From: Calditrichia bacterium
GTDB taxonomy: Bacteria > Calditrichota > Calditrichia > RBG-13-44-9 > J075
Length of the DNA: 64,000 bases
Assembly (NCBI GenBank): GCA_028284445.1
Contig: JANQRS010000020.1
Span: forward strand, 1 to 64,000
Direction: 5' to 3'
Shown: one piece after another, positions 44,575 through 53,940 of the stretch
Layout of the letters: each line of letters begins with the position of its first letter
How positions within the stretch are numbered: position 1 is the first letter of the stretch
Made by a program: the position numbers and the translations under genes
The notes under the pieces: generated by a model
Databases searched by the model: none
Told to the model about the DNA's origin: nothing
What the model saw: only the letters and a program-made list of their open reading frames with translations

Positions 44575-45528
44575 ATGTTGCTCACTATAGAGAAAGATCA
44601 GACCATCCATCAACGCATCAATCTGCAGGATGGTGATTATTTGATTGGGCGTGAGGGGCATTGCGATATTCAACTGGATAGCCCGGAAGTTTCTCGCCGT
44701 CATGCCAGGCTGCTTATCGCCGGGAATAAGGCCTCGATAAAAGATCTCGGCAGTTCGAATGGTACTTATTTGAGCGACAATCGCATAGCGAGCGGGCAGA
44801 TCCGGGCCAGCGACACCATTGGCATTGGCGGCTACGAGCTTATCCTCGAAGTGCCCTTGGAGCAGCGTTCACCGGCATTCAACTTCGACTTTGATCGACT
44901 GAAATCATTTCGACCGCAGCGAATCCACGTCTACTCTGTTCTGTTAATTATTATGATGCTCCTGGTGTTTGGCCGCCAATTCTCATCTGTTCCAAAAGAG
45001 GCGGCAGCGCAAGCGGCGGTGCCTGTTGTGGCCTCAGCGGCCGATGAAGTAACAAAGGCAAGGGAAGTTACCCTGGATCTTACAAAGGGGACTCATCAGC
45101 AGGCTGATACCACTATAGTAGAAACGTTACCGCCACAACAGCTGGTTACCGAAGTGCCGCCGGCAACAACCCCCAAAACGCTTGTGGCAAAAAAGCCGAA
45201 GCAGGTTCAGCGGACTTCCCAAAAAACAACGCGCAAGAAAACGCGGTCAAAAGCAGCTTCGTCAAAGCGCAAGAAGCGGACGACGCCAAAGCCAGCGCCG
45301 AAGCAGCCAGTTGCAGTTGCACCCGTAATCCAGCTCACATTGGCGCAGCAGGAGCAAGCAAAGATCCTCTATTACCAGGCCTACCGATTGATGGCCTACC
45401 GCACCGAAAAGGCCTATTTGAAGGCCCTAACGCTGTTTCAAGAAGTGCAAAAGGTAGCGCCGGATTCAACATACGAATTCAACCGCAAGGCAGCCCTCAA
45501 AATTGGCGAGATCAAAAGACGGCTCTAG
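44575..45528 (+). CDS. Second FHA-domain membrane protein in Tad locus
   Basis: The protein is 317 residues from ATG 44575 (AGAGGAG upstream). A canonical FHA domain (about 1-95) has GR (YLIGREG), SRRH and SSNGTYLS. A TM segment lies at about 120-136 (VLLIIMMLLVFG). It is followed by an Ala/Pro-rich spacer and a highly basic stretch (about 200-245, many Lys/Arg: KKTRSKAASSKRKKR). The C-terminus (about 255-317) contains TPR-like helices (LYYQAYRLMAYRTEKAYLKALTLFQEVQKV). The layout is parallel to the preceding gene, so the pair probably arose by duplication. Last gene of the Tad run. Confidence 0.85.
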   Translation: MLLTIEKDQTIHQRINLQDGDYLIGREGHCDIQLDSPEVSRRHARLLIAGNKASIKDLGSSNGTYLSDNRIASGQIRASDTIGIGGYELILEVPLEQRSPAFNFDFDRLKSFRPQRIHVYSVLLIIMMLLVFGRQFSSVPKEAAAQAAVPVVASAADEVTKAREVTLDLTKGTHQQADTTIVETLPPQQLVTEVPPATTPKTLVAKKPKQVQRTSQKTTRKKTRSKAASSKRKKRTTPKPAPKQPVAVAPVIQLTLAQQEQAKILYYQAYRLMAYRTEKAYLKALTLFQEVQKVAPDSTYEFNRKAALKIGEIKRRL

Positions 45529-45591
45529 CGGGGATTTGAGGTTAGAGAATAGAGATTGGTTGAATGGTTGATTAGTTCTTATCTTATTTCG

Positions 45592-45638
45592 TCAACGATC
45601 AACGATCAACGATCAACGATCAACGATCAACGATCAAC
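45592..45638. repeat. Heptamer tandem repeat (TCAACGA)n
   Basis: About 6.7 perfect copies. Just upstream (about 45557-45578), GGTTGAATGGTTGATTAG reads like the reverse complement of the same unit, giving a second example of opposed repeat arms. Confidence 0.93.
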
Positions 45639-45662
45639 CTTCGAAATTTGTCATTTCAAAAC

Positions 45663-45688
45663 CCCCGGGTAGAAAAGCAAACCCGGGG
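45663..45688. other. Hairpin in 380-bp gap before VOC gene
   Basis: A perfect 8-bp stem, CCCCGGGT/ACCCGGGG, with a 10-nt loop. It could end the Tad transcript. The rest of 45529-45907 shows only the heptamer array and AT-rich DNA. Confidence 0.55.
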
Positions 45689-45907
45689 CTGTGCTAAATC
45701 ATCCCGCAGGCGGGTTTCTTAAGGTGAAAAGAAAACATTTGACATTATTCATTTGTCATTCGTCATTTTCACTGCCACTCCGCAATCCTCCTTCAACAAT
45801 TTTCAAATCTCTCTTGCATTATAGTGAATTTTTGTCTACTATGTTTTCCGGCTCTACCAAAACATCATCATAACAACATTGTCCATCTGAATTGCAAGGA
45901 GACCATA

Positions 45908-46279
45908 ATGGACCTAGGTGCTTTTTCCGTCAGTCTTGCTGTTAAGGATTTACAGGCCTCGAAGGAATTCTATGAAAAGCTTGGCTTCGATAGCATGGGG
46001 GGCGACCCGAAATACAATTATCTGATTATGAAAAATGGGGATCACATTATTGGTCTTTTCCAGGGCATGTTTGAGAAGAATATTTTGACCTTTAATCCCG
46101 GTTGGGATCAAAGTGCTCAAAACCTGGATTCATTTACAGATGTCCGTGAAATTCGCAAAAAGCTGGAAGCGGATGGGATTGAAATTATCAATGAAACCGG
46201 TGAAGGTGACAGTGGACCCGCCAGCATCAGTTTTCTTGATCCGGATGGAAATCCCATCCTGATTGATCAGCATCGCTAG
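45908..46279 (+). CDS. VOC/glyoxalase-fold protein
   Basis: The protein is 123 residues from ATG 45908 (AAGGAG upstream). The fold pattern is clear: [22 protein letters not shown] at the start and [13 protein letters not shown] at the end, as in single-domain glyoxalase/bleomycin-resistance-like proteins. The metal-binding His at the first strand is replaced by Ser/Val (SVSLAV), so metal-dependent catalysis is uncertain. It lies 82 bp before the exporter operon and may be co-transcribed with it. Confidence 0.88.
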   Translation: MDLGAFSVSLAVKDLQASKEFYEKLGFDSMGGDPKYNYLIMKNGDHIIGLFQGMFEKNILTFNPGWDQSAQNLDSFTDVREIRKKLEADGIEIINETGEGDSGPASISFLDPDGNPILIDQHR

Positions 46280-46360
46280 GGCGATATCCCATTTTCCTTC
46301 TTGCTCATATCCTGTGTTTAGGGCTACATTGTCGCTCATGTGAAAAACCGAGGAGAAAAT

Positions 46361-47557
46361 ATGTCTGATCATCTTGATGATCTGTCGTCTCTGCGAATTG
46401 ATCGCTCTAAAAAAGACTATGGGAGCAATCCGGAAGCACGTAGCAAACAATTTCGCTGGATTGCAGCGATTTTGCTCGTGGGATTGATCGCATTTCTGAT
46501 ATATCGCTTTGGTGGCGACTTATTGGCTGCTTCGCCGGAAGTCAAGATGACATCCGCGATTATGCAGTCGCCGTCCCAGGCAAATGCCCTGTTGACAGCC
46601 AGTGGGTATGTCGTTGCCCAACGTAAGGCGTCGATTGCTTCGAAGGCAACCGGCCGTCTGATTCAGCTTGATGTCGTAGAAGGGGATCCGGTAAAAACCG
46701 ATCAAATAATTGCCCGTTTGGAGGACAATGATATTCGTGCCCGCTTGCAGGAGACGGTTGCAAACCTGGCTTTCCAGGAATCGGAATTGCGGGAGGCGGA
46801 AGCCAATTTCAAGCGGCAGCAAGCCCTGTTGGCCTCCGGCGCTTCCTCTCAGGCTGAATATGATGCTGCCGAGACGCGCTATCGCCGGGTCCAAGCGGCG
46901 ATAAAACTGGCCAAGGCCCAGGTACAAACTGCGCGGGTTGATCTTGAAAATACCCTTATCCGGGTTCCCTTTGACGGTACCGTATTGACCAAAAATGCAG
47001 ATGTGGGTGAGATTGTAGCGCCTCTGGCGGCCAGCGCGAATTCACGCGCCGCGGTTGTAACGATCGCCGATATGAAATCGCTGCAGGTTGAAGCAGATGT
47101 GTCGGAAGCAAACATTGAAAAGATTGCACCGGGCCAGGACTGTGAAATTTCGCTCAACGCCTATCCATCGCGGCGCTATGCCGGCTATGTAGCGAAGATC
47201 GTCCCGACTGCGGATCGTTCCAAGGCGACAGTTATGGTTAAAGTAGGATTTCGCGACTACGATCATCGTGTGCTGCCGGAAATGAGTGCCAAAGTGCTGT
47301 TTTTGAAGAATAAGGAAAGTAAGACTGCCGAGGTGCCGCAACCAGTGTTAGTTGTGCCGGAAAGTGCGGTGACCTCCCGTAACGGTGGAACGGCTGTATT
47401 TACGGTTTCGAATGATATTGCCCGTATCAGAAGCATTGAAACCGGCAAGAACTTTAACGGCTATATCGAAGTGGTTAATGGCTTGCAGGATGGGGATCGG
47501 GTGATCAATAACCCGAGCAACGAAATAGAGGACGGTATTAAGGTAAGCATTCAATAA
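46361..47557 (+). CDS. Periplasmic adaptor subunit of ABC exporter (MacA/HlyD-like)
   Basis: The protein is 398 residues from ATG 46361 (GAGGAG upstream). One N-terminal TM segment (about 32-50) is followed by a membrane-fusion-protein layout: lipoyl half-motif (GRLIQLDVVEGDPVKTDQIIARLED), a coiled-coil hairpin (about 125-190), the second half-motif (LIRVPFDGTVLTKNADVGEIV), beta-barrel and membrane-proximal domains. It couples the inner-membrane ABC permeases encoded downstream to an outer-membrane channel not found here. The order adaptor, ATPase, permease, permease forms one operon with short spacers. Confidence 0.92.
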   Translation: MSDHLDDLSSLRIDRSKKDYGSNPEARSKQFRWIAAILLVGLIAFLIYRFGGDLLAASPEVKMTSAIMQSPSQANALLTASGYVVAQRKASIASKATGRLIQLDVVEGDPVKTDQIIARLEDNDIRARLQETVANLAFQESELREAEANFKRQQALLASGASSQAEYDAAETRYRRVQAAIKLAKAQVQTARVDLENTLIRVPFDGTVLTKNADVGEIVAPLAASANSRAAVVTIADMKSLQVEADVSEANIEKIAPGQDCEISLNAYPSRRYAGYVAKIVPTADRSKATVMVKVGFRDYDHRVLPEMSAKVLFLKNKESKTAEVPQPVLVVPESAVTSRNGGTAVFTVSNDIARIRSIETGKNFNGYIEVVNGLQDGDRVINNPSNEIEDGIKVSIQ

Positions 47558-47573
47558 ACTCTGCGAGGAAGTC

Positions 47574-48260
47574 ATGTCAGCTTTAATTCAAGTCAAAAAC
47601 TTATCCAAATCTTATTGGCGTGAAAAATTTGAAATTCCGGTCCTGAACAACATCAGTCTCAATATTGACGCCGGAGAGTTCCTGGGGCTAATGGGACCAT
47701 CCGGCTCCGGCAAAACGACCCTTCTCAATATGATTGCCGGTATCGACAAGCCCAGCGACGGCGAGGTTGTGGTTGACGGCAATGTCATTTCCGGTATGAG
47801 TGAGTCTCAGCTTGCAGCCTGGCGTGCCAACAACGTTGGATTTGTCTTCCAGTTTTATAACCTCATTCCGGTGTTAAATGCTTTCGGCAATGTCGAACTG
47901 CCGCTGTTGCTGACCAAGTTGTCGAAAGCCGAGCGGCAGCAGCAGGTTGAAACTGCTTTACGAATTGTCGGCTTGTCAGATCGTATTGATCACTACCCGA
48001 AACAGCTCTCCGGTGGTCAACAGCAGCGTGTGGCGATTGCCCGGGCAATTGTGACTGACCCGGTTATCCTGGTCGCTGACGAACCAACCGGTGATCTCGA
48101 TAAGGCCTCTGCGGAAGAGATCCTCGCCCTGATGGAGCGGCTCAACAAGGAGTTCGAGAAGACCATCGTGATGGTTACTCACGATCCGCGTGCCGCAGAA
48201 AGCGCGTCAATTGTGCATCATCTCGATAAAGGTGATTTGGTGAAGGAGGTGGTGCAATGA
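47574..48260 (+). CDS. ABC exporter ATPase (LolD/MacB-like)
   Basis: The protein is 228 residues. It has Walker A GPSGSGKT (41-48), a Q loop in [10 protein letters not shown], signature LSGGQQQR (about 141-148), Walker [14 protein letters not shown] (about 160-172) and a switch His (VTHD). [16 protein letters not shown] is typical of the LolD/MacB/FtsE branch. It energises the two permeases that follow. Its stop overlaps the next start by 4 bp (ATGA). Confidence 0.95.
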   Translation: MSALIQVKNLSKSYWREKFEIPVLNNISLNIDAGEFLGLMGPSGSGKTTLLNMIAGIDKPSDGEVVVDGNVISGMSESQLAAWRANNVGFVFQFYNLIPVLNAFGNVELPLLLTKLSKAERQQQVETALRIVGLSDRIDHYPKQLSGGQQQRVAIARAIVTDPVILVADEPTGDLDKASAEEILALMERLNKEFEKTIVMVTHDPRAAESASIVHHLDKGDLVKEVVQ

Positions 48261-49417
48261 AGCTGTTGAATCTGATTTTTCGCAATATTTTGCGGCATAA
48301 GCTGCGCACCTTTCTAACGATTCTGGGGATTGCCATTGCGGTACTGGCCTTCGGCGTGTTGCGCACGGTGGTAACAGCCTGGCATTCCGGGGTGGATGCT
48401 GCGGCAGCAGACCGGCTAATTACCCGGCATGCGGTATCCTTTATCTTTCCGCTTGATTATGCCTACAAGGATCAGATTGCGCGGATTCCCGGTGTTGAAA
48501 CGGTGTCCTGGGCGAATTGGTTTGGCGGCGTTTATATCGATAAACAGAAATTCTTTGCCCGCATGGGTGTCGATGCAGAAACCTATTTTGATGTTTACGA
48601 TGAATTTCAGTTGACCCCTGAAGAGCTTAAGAATTTTAAGCAGCAGCGGAATAGTTGCGTTGTTGGCCAGGATCTGGCAGATACTTATGGGTTCAAGATC
48701 GGTGAACCCATTGTTCTGGAAGGGGATATTTATCCGGGCCAATGGGAATTCATTGTACGCGGTATTTATCAAAAGAAGAATAAGTCTACTGATGGCACCT
48801 TGATGGTTTTTCACTGGGATTACCTGAACGAGAACATGGCCCAAAACTCGCCAAATCGCGCCAGTGATGTTGGCTGGTATATTGTCAAAATTGACGACCC
48901 GTCAAAGGCTGGTGATATCTCGGAACGAATTGATCAGCAGTTCAGTAATTCCTCTGCTTCAACAAAAACCGAGACGGAAGTTGCCTTTAATCAAGGTTTC
49001 CTGGCCGGCTTTTCAGCAATGTTCACAGCGATGGATGTGATGTCATTCCTGATTGTTGGTATTATCATGTTGGTACTCGGCAATACCATGATCATGGCTG
49101 CCCGTGAGCGTACCCGCGAATATGCGGTGTTCAAGGCACTTGGTTTTACCGGTAGTCACCTGACGAAAATAATCATGGGCGAATCGCTCCTGACATCTCT
49201 TATCGGGGGGCTGCTTGGCCTGGGGCTCATGGTGCTGGCAGTAGGTGCTTTTGAGGCCACCTTACCCAAGGGGTGGTTTCCTGTCTTTCAATTGGAGCCC
49301 AGTACGATCATATTGTCTATTTTAGCGGTAATCATAATTGGTGTGGCTGCTGCAATTTTCCCAATTCAGCGGGCCCTTTCTACCAGAATTACAGAAGGTT
49401 TCCGATTCGTCGGATAA
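48257..49417 (+). CDS. ABC exporter permease 1 (FtsX/MacB-like)
   Basis: The protein is 386 residues. Four TM segments are placed as in LolC/MacB: one at about 17-37 (FLTILGIAIAVLAFGV), a large periplasmic core (about 45-250), then three at about 265-380. EYAVFKALGFTGSHL is the coupling motif facing the ATPase. It starts inside the ATPase gene by a 4-bp overlap. With the similar next gene it probably forms a heterodimeric permease like LolCE. Confidence 0.93.
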   Translation: MKLLNLIFRNILRHKLRTFLTILGIAIAVLAFGVLRTVVTAWHSGVDAAAADRLITRHAVSFIFPLDYAYKDQIARIPGVETVSWANWFGGVYIDKQKFFARMGVDAETYFDVYDEFQLTPEELKNFKQQRNSCVVGQDLADTYGFKIGEPIVLEGDIYPGQWEFIVRGIYQKKNKSTDGTLMVFHWDYLNENMAQNSPNRASDVGWYIVKIDDPSKAGDISERIDQQFSNSSASTKTETEVAFNQGFLAGFSAMFTAMDVMSFLIVGIIMLVLGNTMIMAARERTREYAVFKALGFTGSHLTKIIMGESLLTSLIGGLLGLGLMVLAVGAFEATLPKGWFPVFQLEPSTIILSILAVIIIGVAAAIFPIQRALSTRITEGFRFVG

Positions 49418-49429
49418 TGAGGAGGGCAC

Positions 49430-50596
49430 ATGGCTATACCCATACATTATACATTGAGCAATTTTAAGTCGCGGAAGCTGACAACGGCAATTACTATCGC
49501 TGGTCTTGCACTGGTCGTTTTTGTATTCGCTGCTGTTCTGATGATGGCTGCCGGTGTTGAAGAAACCTTACAGGCGACAGGTGAACCGGAAAACGTGAAG
49601 ATTGTTCGGAAATCCGCCAATGGTGAAATCTCCAGTATTATTGATGGAGAAACACAAAATATTGTCCAGACCCTCCCACATTTGGCAAAGGGAGAAGACG
49701 GCGGTGTTTTGAACTCGCGTGAGCCGGTGGTTGTCATTAATCTGACCGGTGAAGATGGCGGATTCAGCAATATCACCTTGCGCGGGGTTTCCAAGGGATT
49801 TGGTCCGATGCGACCCAATGTTGAGATTATTGATGGGCGGATGTTTAATCCGGATCTGCGCGAGCTCATCGTTGGTGAAGCAATCCGCTCACGTTTTGTT
49901 GATGCTCAGGTCGGTAGCACCATCGATTTTGCCGGCAATGACTGGTTGATTGTTGGTGAATTTTCTGCCGGTGGCAGCGGATTTGACTCGGAGCTTTGGT
50001 GCGATGCCAGTCAGATGCTCGATGCTTTTAATCGCGGCAATTCTGTCTCAACGATTACGCTGAAGCTAAATCAGGCATCGGATTTTGAGGTCTTTAAGAC
50101 CGCATTTGAGAAAGATCAGCGATTGCAGCAGTTCCAGGCGCAGCGCGAGCAGGATTATTATGGTGAGCAGTCAGAAGGATTGGCCGGCTTTATCCGCGTG
50201 CTGGGTATTTTTGTGACAGTTATTTTCAGTATCGGCGCCATGGTCGGTGCAATGATCACCATGTATGCCGCTGTTGCCAATCGCGCAACTGAGATTGGCA
50301 CATTGCGTGCGCTTGGATTTCAACGCAGAAGCATTCTGGTTGCCTTCCTGATTGAAGCATTGGTAATTGCATTGGCTGGCGGCGTTATTGGTGTTGCTCT
50401 CGCGACCTTATTGCAGTTCTTTTCAATTTCTGCACTGAACTTTCAATCTTTCTCCGAGATTGCTTTTTCATTTGCTATGACCCCGGCAACTGTGATTTCC
50501 TCAATGATCTTCGCGATTTTTATGGGGATCGTCGGTGGGTTCTTGCCAGCCGTTCGGGCAGCAAGGTTGAGCATTATTGATGCCTTGCGTGGTTAG
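49430..50596 (+). CDS. ABC exporter permease 2 (FtsX/MacB-like)
   Basis: The protein is 388 residues with the same four-TM layout as permease 1: TM at about 17-40 (TTAITIAGLALVVFVFAAVLMM), a periplasmic core, and three C-terminal TM segments with the motif TEIGTLRALGFQRRSI. It ends in AARLSIIDALRG. GAGGAG precedes ATG 49430. The substrate (lipoprotein, peptide, macrolide-like or other) cannot be inferred from sequence. Confidence 0.93.
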   Translation: MAIPIHYTLSNFKSRKLTTAITIAGLALVVFVFAAVLMMAAGVEETLQATGEPENVKIVRKSANGEISSIIDGETQNIVQTLPHLAKGEDGGVLNSREPVVVINLTGEDGGFSNITLRGVSKGFGPMRPNVEIIDGRMFNPDLRELIVGEAIRSRFVDAQVGSTIDFAGNDWLIVGEFSAGGSGFDSELWCDASQMLDAFNRGNSVSTITLKLNQASDFEVFKTAFEKDQRLQQFQAQREQDYYGEQSEGLAGFIRVLGIFVTVIFSIGAMVGAMITMYAAVANRATEIGTLRALGFQRRSILVAFLIEALVIALAGGVIGVALATLLQFFSISALNFQSFSEIAFSFAMTPATVISSMIFAIFMGIVGGFLPAVRAARLSIIDALRG

Positions 50597-50607
50597 CGTA
50601 TAAAGAA

Positions 50608-50648
50608 ATCGCCCGGAGGAGAGACATCTCGTCTGGCCTACGGGCGAT
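50608..50648 (-). terminator. Hairpin between convergent exporter and sorting-domain genes
   Basis: The 8-bp stem ATCGCCCG/CGGGCGAT encloses a 25-nt loop. On the minus strand it is followed by ATTTCTTT, consistent with ending the 50686-52677 transcript. Confidence 0.55.
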
Positions 50649-50685
50649 CGGGGAGTTGTAGTGATAAAGATTTAATTGGGTGAGC

Positions 50686-52677
50686 TTATCGCAGCAAGCT
50701 CATTTTCTTAACCTCCAGATGGTTATTGGTTGTAAAACGATAGAAGTATGCCCCACTGGCAACCTGGTTGCCGGCATCGTCTCTTCCATCCCAGGTTACT
50801 GTATGTGAACCGGCCTCATATGATGCGTTCGCCAGCGTGCGAACCTGCTGACCACGGTTATTGTAGATCACCAGATTAACTTGCTCGTTACGCGGCAGGT
50901 CGAACTGAATTTGAGTTTCCGGGTTAAATGGATTTGGGTAGTTCTGAGAAAGGTTATAACTTGTCACAGGTGTTTCCTCATCTTCGATTCCAACGACTAG
51001 GGTTTCATTTACTTCAAAAATTTGGGTAGTACCACTTACCTGGTGGGTAACGACAAGCAAGGGACTTGCGATCGGACTTTCTTCTTCCGGGATAAAGACC
51101 ATGCCTTCAGGGGAAACGTCACCGGCAGTGCCCTGCGTGACATCACCGCTAAAATCACGGGTATTGACATACTCAACGAAAGTGACATTGTTCGGGTCGG
51201 TTATGTTGTAAACCATCACACCACCGATTTGCTCCAGGCCGATAAAGGCAAATACTTCGTCACCAAGCTGGCCGATAATCAAGCCTTCCGGCTCGCTGCC
51301 ACGCTCGTTACTACGTGCTTCAAAAGAATCATTGCTATTGTCTGAGGCGTTAAAGTTATCTGGGTATGCAGCTGCAGTTACCTGGGCAATTTCGTCGCCA
51401 CTATCATAAACCAGGTCGCCGCTGGTATTCCAGATTGAGAAGCTGCGGCCACCAAAGCTGTAGAGACGGTCATAGTCGCCATCGCCATCGGTATCACCAT
51501 TCATACGGGTGATTGCCAGATCGCCGATGTTGTAAGGGTCTTGCAGCGTGGAAGCATTTGCGAATGCATAGCTATCGAGGTTGACATCACCGACCGTGGT
51601 TACTTCACTCCAGCCACTCATGTCGCGACTTTCGCCTTCGTTGGTTGTTACGAAAAGGGTGGCGCCATCTGCTGAATAGTTGGCAATGGCATCCGGCTGG
51701 AACATACCAAATACCGGCCAGTTAGCGATGTTGATAGTGCCGTCCATAACACTGGCATCAATTCCGTTGCCGGCAACATTGTGATTTTTGAAATCACATC
51801 CATGTACCGCTACAACTGTTGCTGTGGGGATATCGATAACCGCCATTGCGTTGTTTTCCTGCAGCGTAACCCAGGCTTTTTGGGAATTGGCGGTAACGGT
51901 GATGCACTCCGGCTCTGCATCGGTGGAGAACGTTGCATTCGGATGCACAACGCGAACACCAACATCCAGCAAAGCGGTGTCGAAATCAGTGAAATCAACG
52001 TCATTCACATCGCTTTGCGTGATGTTGGCAACGCCATAGCTCAGATCTATTATGCTTACGCTGCCTGCAGGGTCATTGGTATAATCTTCGTTCGGCTCAC
52101 CTTCATTCGCGACGAGCAAAAATGCGCCATCCGGGGTAAATGTAAGCATTTCCGGTTTGGGGCCAACAGTCAGTTGATTAAGGAAGTTACCATAGGTATC
52201 GAAGAAAACCACACTGCCGTCCCACTGCGGGTTGGCGTTTTCAATAGCAGCAGCCAAAACGCCATTGTTAACAGCAACGAAATTCGCCTGACTTCCATAT
52301 TGGGAAATATCGATTGTAAAAGCGAGGGTTGGATAATTGGGGTCACCGATGCCAATCACGTCGATAGCCTGAGCCTCACTATTGGTAACGAATAACCAGT
52401 TGGTTTCAGCGTCGAAAGCGACAATTTCTTCACCGGTGCCGCCATAGTATCCTGATTCATAAGAGCCAAGTGCCTTGAGCTCCACGGTTTGGGCATCTAG
52501 TGTAGAGAATAGTCCGACTGCCAGCAAGAATATGCTGAGTAGCATGAATGGCACAATATAACGATCTGTAGGCAAGCTTGAATGCAGTGTTCCCGGGGTT
52601 ATCCGTTTCTGTCTTTTCGGGGTTCGAATTTGATAACGATCTTTTATTTCTGCGAATGGTAACGTATGTTCTTTCAC
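50686..52677 (-). CDS. Secreted choice-of-anchor I beta-propeller protein with T9SS-type sorting domain
   Basis: The protein is 663 residues. A GTG start at 52677 is supported by AAGGAGGTG 5 nt upstream. The signal sequence has an unusually long polar N-region (about 40 residues) before LLSIFLLAVGLFSTLDAQ. The body (about 65-560) is a seven-bladed-propeller-like choice-of-anchor I domain: LFVTNSEAQAIDVI, AFLLVANEGEPNEDY, TLFVTTNEGESRDMSGW, SIWNTSGDLVYDS, GVMVYNITDP. The sorting domain begins NYPNPFNP (579) and ends VKKMSLLR. Relatives include eukaryotic mesenchyme-specific cell-surface glycoprotein-like proteins and secreted phosphatase-associated proteins; activity unknown. It is related to the 13989 gene. 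Confidence 0.88.
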   Translation of the reverse strand: MKEHTLPFAEIKDRYQIRTPKRQKRITPGTLHSSLPTDRYIVPFMLLSIFLLAVGLFSTLDAQTVELKALGSYESGYYGGTGEEIVAFDAETNWLFVTNSEAQAIDVIGIGDPNYPTLAFTIDISQYGSQANFVAVNNGVLAAAIENANPQWDGSVVFFDTYGNFLNQLTVGPKPEMLTFTPDGAFLLVANEGEPNEDYTNDPAGSVSIIDLSYGVANITQSDVNDVDFTDFDTALLDVGVRVVHPNATFSTDAEPECITVTANSQKAWVTLQENNAMAVIDIPTATVVAVHGCDFKNHNVAGNGIDASVMDGTINIANWPVFGMFQPDAIANYSADGATLFVTTNEGESRDMSGWSEVTTVGDVNLDSYAFANASTLQDPYNIGDLAITRMNGDTDGDGDYDRLYSFGGRSFSIWNTSGDLVYDSGDEIAQVTAAAYPDNFNASDNSNDSFEARSNERGSEPEGLIIGQLGDEVFAFIGLEQIGGVMVYNITDPNNVTFVEYVNTRDFSGDVTQGTAGDVSPEGMVFIPEEESPIASPLLVVTHQVSGTTQIFEVNETLVVGIEDEETPVTSYNLSQNYPNPFNPETQIQFDLPRNEQVNLVIYNNRGQQVRTLANASYEAGSHTVTWDGRDDAGNQVASGAYFYRFTTNNHLEVKKMSLLR

Positions 52678-52790
52678 AACGCACCTCCTTGGGTTAAGTG
52701 TTTAGGTAGCAGTTATGCTGCTGTTTCATCGTCTGGGAATAGTGTAACAAATGGCAGGAAAGATTTAAATCGAGCGAACTATGTTTCGTC

Positions 52791-52853
52791 TGTCGTTGCT
52801 CAATGATGGTATTTGTAGCTAAAACTGAGACAAATGTCGTTGCATAAACGACA
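52791..52853 (+). promoter_or_regulatory. Direct repeats and dyad before sugar isomerase-like gene
   Basis: TGTCGTTGC occurs at 52791-52799 and again at 52835-52843, 44 bp apart. The second copy is half of a dyad TGTCGTT-GCATA-AACGACA. This is a plausible operator for the 52909 gene or the divergent 52677 gene. Confidence 0.45.
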
Positions 52854-52908
52854 CTGATATCGCGATTTTTATGAATTCATCCGTAAGGTTAAGAATGAGG
52901 AACAGCAG

Positions 52909-53802
52909 ATGAACCGTCGTGAATTTCTACAGTTTGTTGCCGCCGGAGCCGCAATTGGAGGCAGCGTTGCCTGCAGTCAAGGTGGCAAGCTCGAAGACGA
53001 ACAGGCCGCTGGAAAAAGCAAAATGGCGTCGACTAATGTCCTTGCCAAGAACAATTCCAGGCAACTCAAGCGTGTCGGTGTTCAGCTCTACACGTTGCGC
53101 GATCTTACCAAGGATGATTTGCCTGGCACCCTGCAGAAACTGGCCGAGATTGGTTATAAAGAAGTTGAGTTTGCCGGATACTTTGAACATTCCCCGAAAG
53201 ATATTCTTAAAATGCTGAACGATAACGGCCTGACCGCGCCTGCCGCCCACGCGTCTATCCAACAATTGCGCGAGGATATGGACGGATTGATTGCGGCAGC
53301 CAAAACCATTGGCCACAAATACCTGGTCTGTCCCTGGATCGGACAAGAAGACCGCACCGCTGAGGGTTATAAAGCACTCTCGGAGGTTTTCAATAAAGCC
53401 GGTGAAGCCTGTAAGCGGGTCGGCCTTCGTTTTGCCTATCATAATCATGATTTCGAATTTGATAAGGTGGGCGGCACAATTGCCTACGATTTGCTCCTGG
53501 CAGAAACCGATCCTGAGTTGGTATGGATGGAACTCGATTTATACTGGATTGAAAAAGCCGGTTTTGATGCGCTTGAATATTTTGAGAAGCATCCCGGGCG
53601 CTTCCCGCTCTGTCATGTCAAGGATATGGACGATGAACAAAAGATGGTTGCAGTTGGCAAGGGCAAAATTGATTTTGCAAAATTGTTTGCCGCTTCGGAG
53701 CAGGCCGGATTGCAATATTACTTCGTCGAACATGACAATCCCGGCGATGCCATTGCAAGCGTAACGAGCAGCTATCAGTACCTCTCTGGGTTGAAGTTCT
53801 AG
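52909..53802 (+). CDS. Tat-exported sugar phosphate isomerase/epimerase-like lipoprotein
   Basis: The protein is 297 residues. The N-terminus MNRREFLQF is a twin-arginine signal, followed by SVAC with lipobox Cys22. The mature domain is a xylose isomerase-like TIM barrel (AP endonuclease 2 superfamily): VGVQLYTLRD, GYKEVEFAGY, APAAHA, YHNHDFEF, MELDLYWIEKAG, CHVKDMD, and YFVEHDNPGD with the Glu and His metal ligands expected for the family. It likely acts on a sugar or sugar derivative in the periplasm; the substrate is unknown. It stands alone, with AGCAG as a weak ribosome site. Confidence 0.88.
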   Translation: MNRREFLQFVAAGAAIGGSVACSQGGKLEDEQAAGKSKMASTNVLAKNNSRQLKRVGVQLYTLRDLTKDDLPGTLQKLAEIGYKEVEFAGYFEHSPKDILKMLNDNGLTAPAAHASIQQLREDMDGLIAAAKTIGHKYLVCPWIGQEDRTAEGYKALSEVFNKAGEACKRVGLRFAYHNHDFEFDKVGGTIAYDLLLAETDPELVWMELDLYWIEKAGFDALEYFEKHPGRFPLCHVKDMDDEQKMVAVGKGKIDFAKLFAASEQAGLQYYFVEHDNPGDAIASVTSSYQYLSGLKF

Positions 53803-53940
53803 TCCCGTGGGGCCAATTCTGTATTCTTGTCATCTATGATCTGCTGAAGGTTTTCTGAGCGCTAGCAGAGCAGAATATTGGAATGCTGGAGTAATGGAAT
53901 ATTGGAAAAGAACTTGCTATATGATGCTGCGCTTAACAGC

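Noticed and set aside
45824..45907. Upstream extension of the VOC protein
   Set aside because: AAGGAG sits before ATG 45908 and the fold begins right there.
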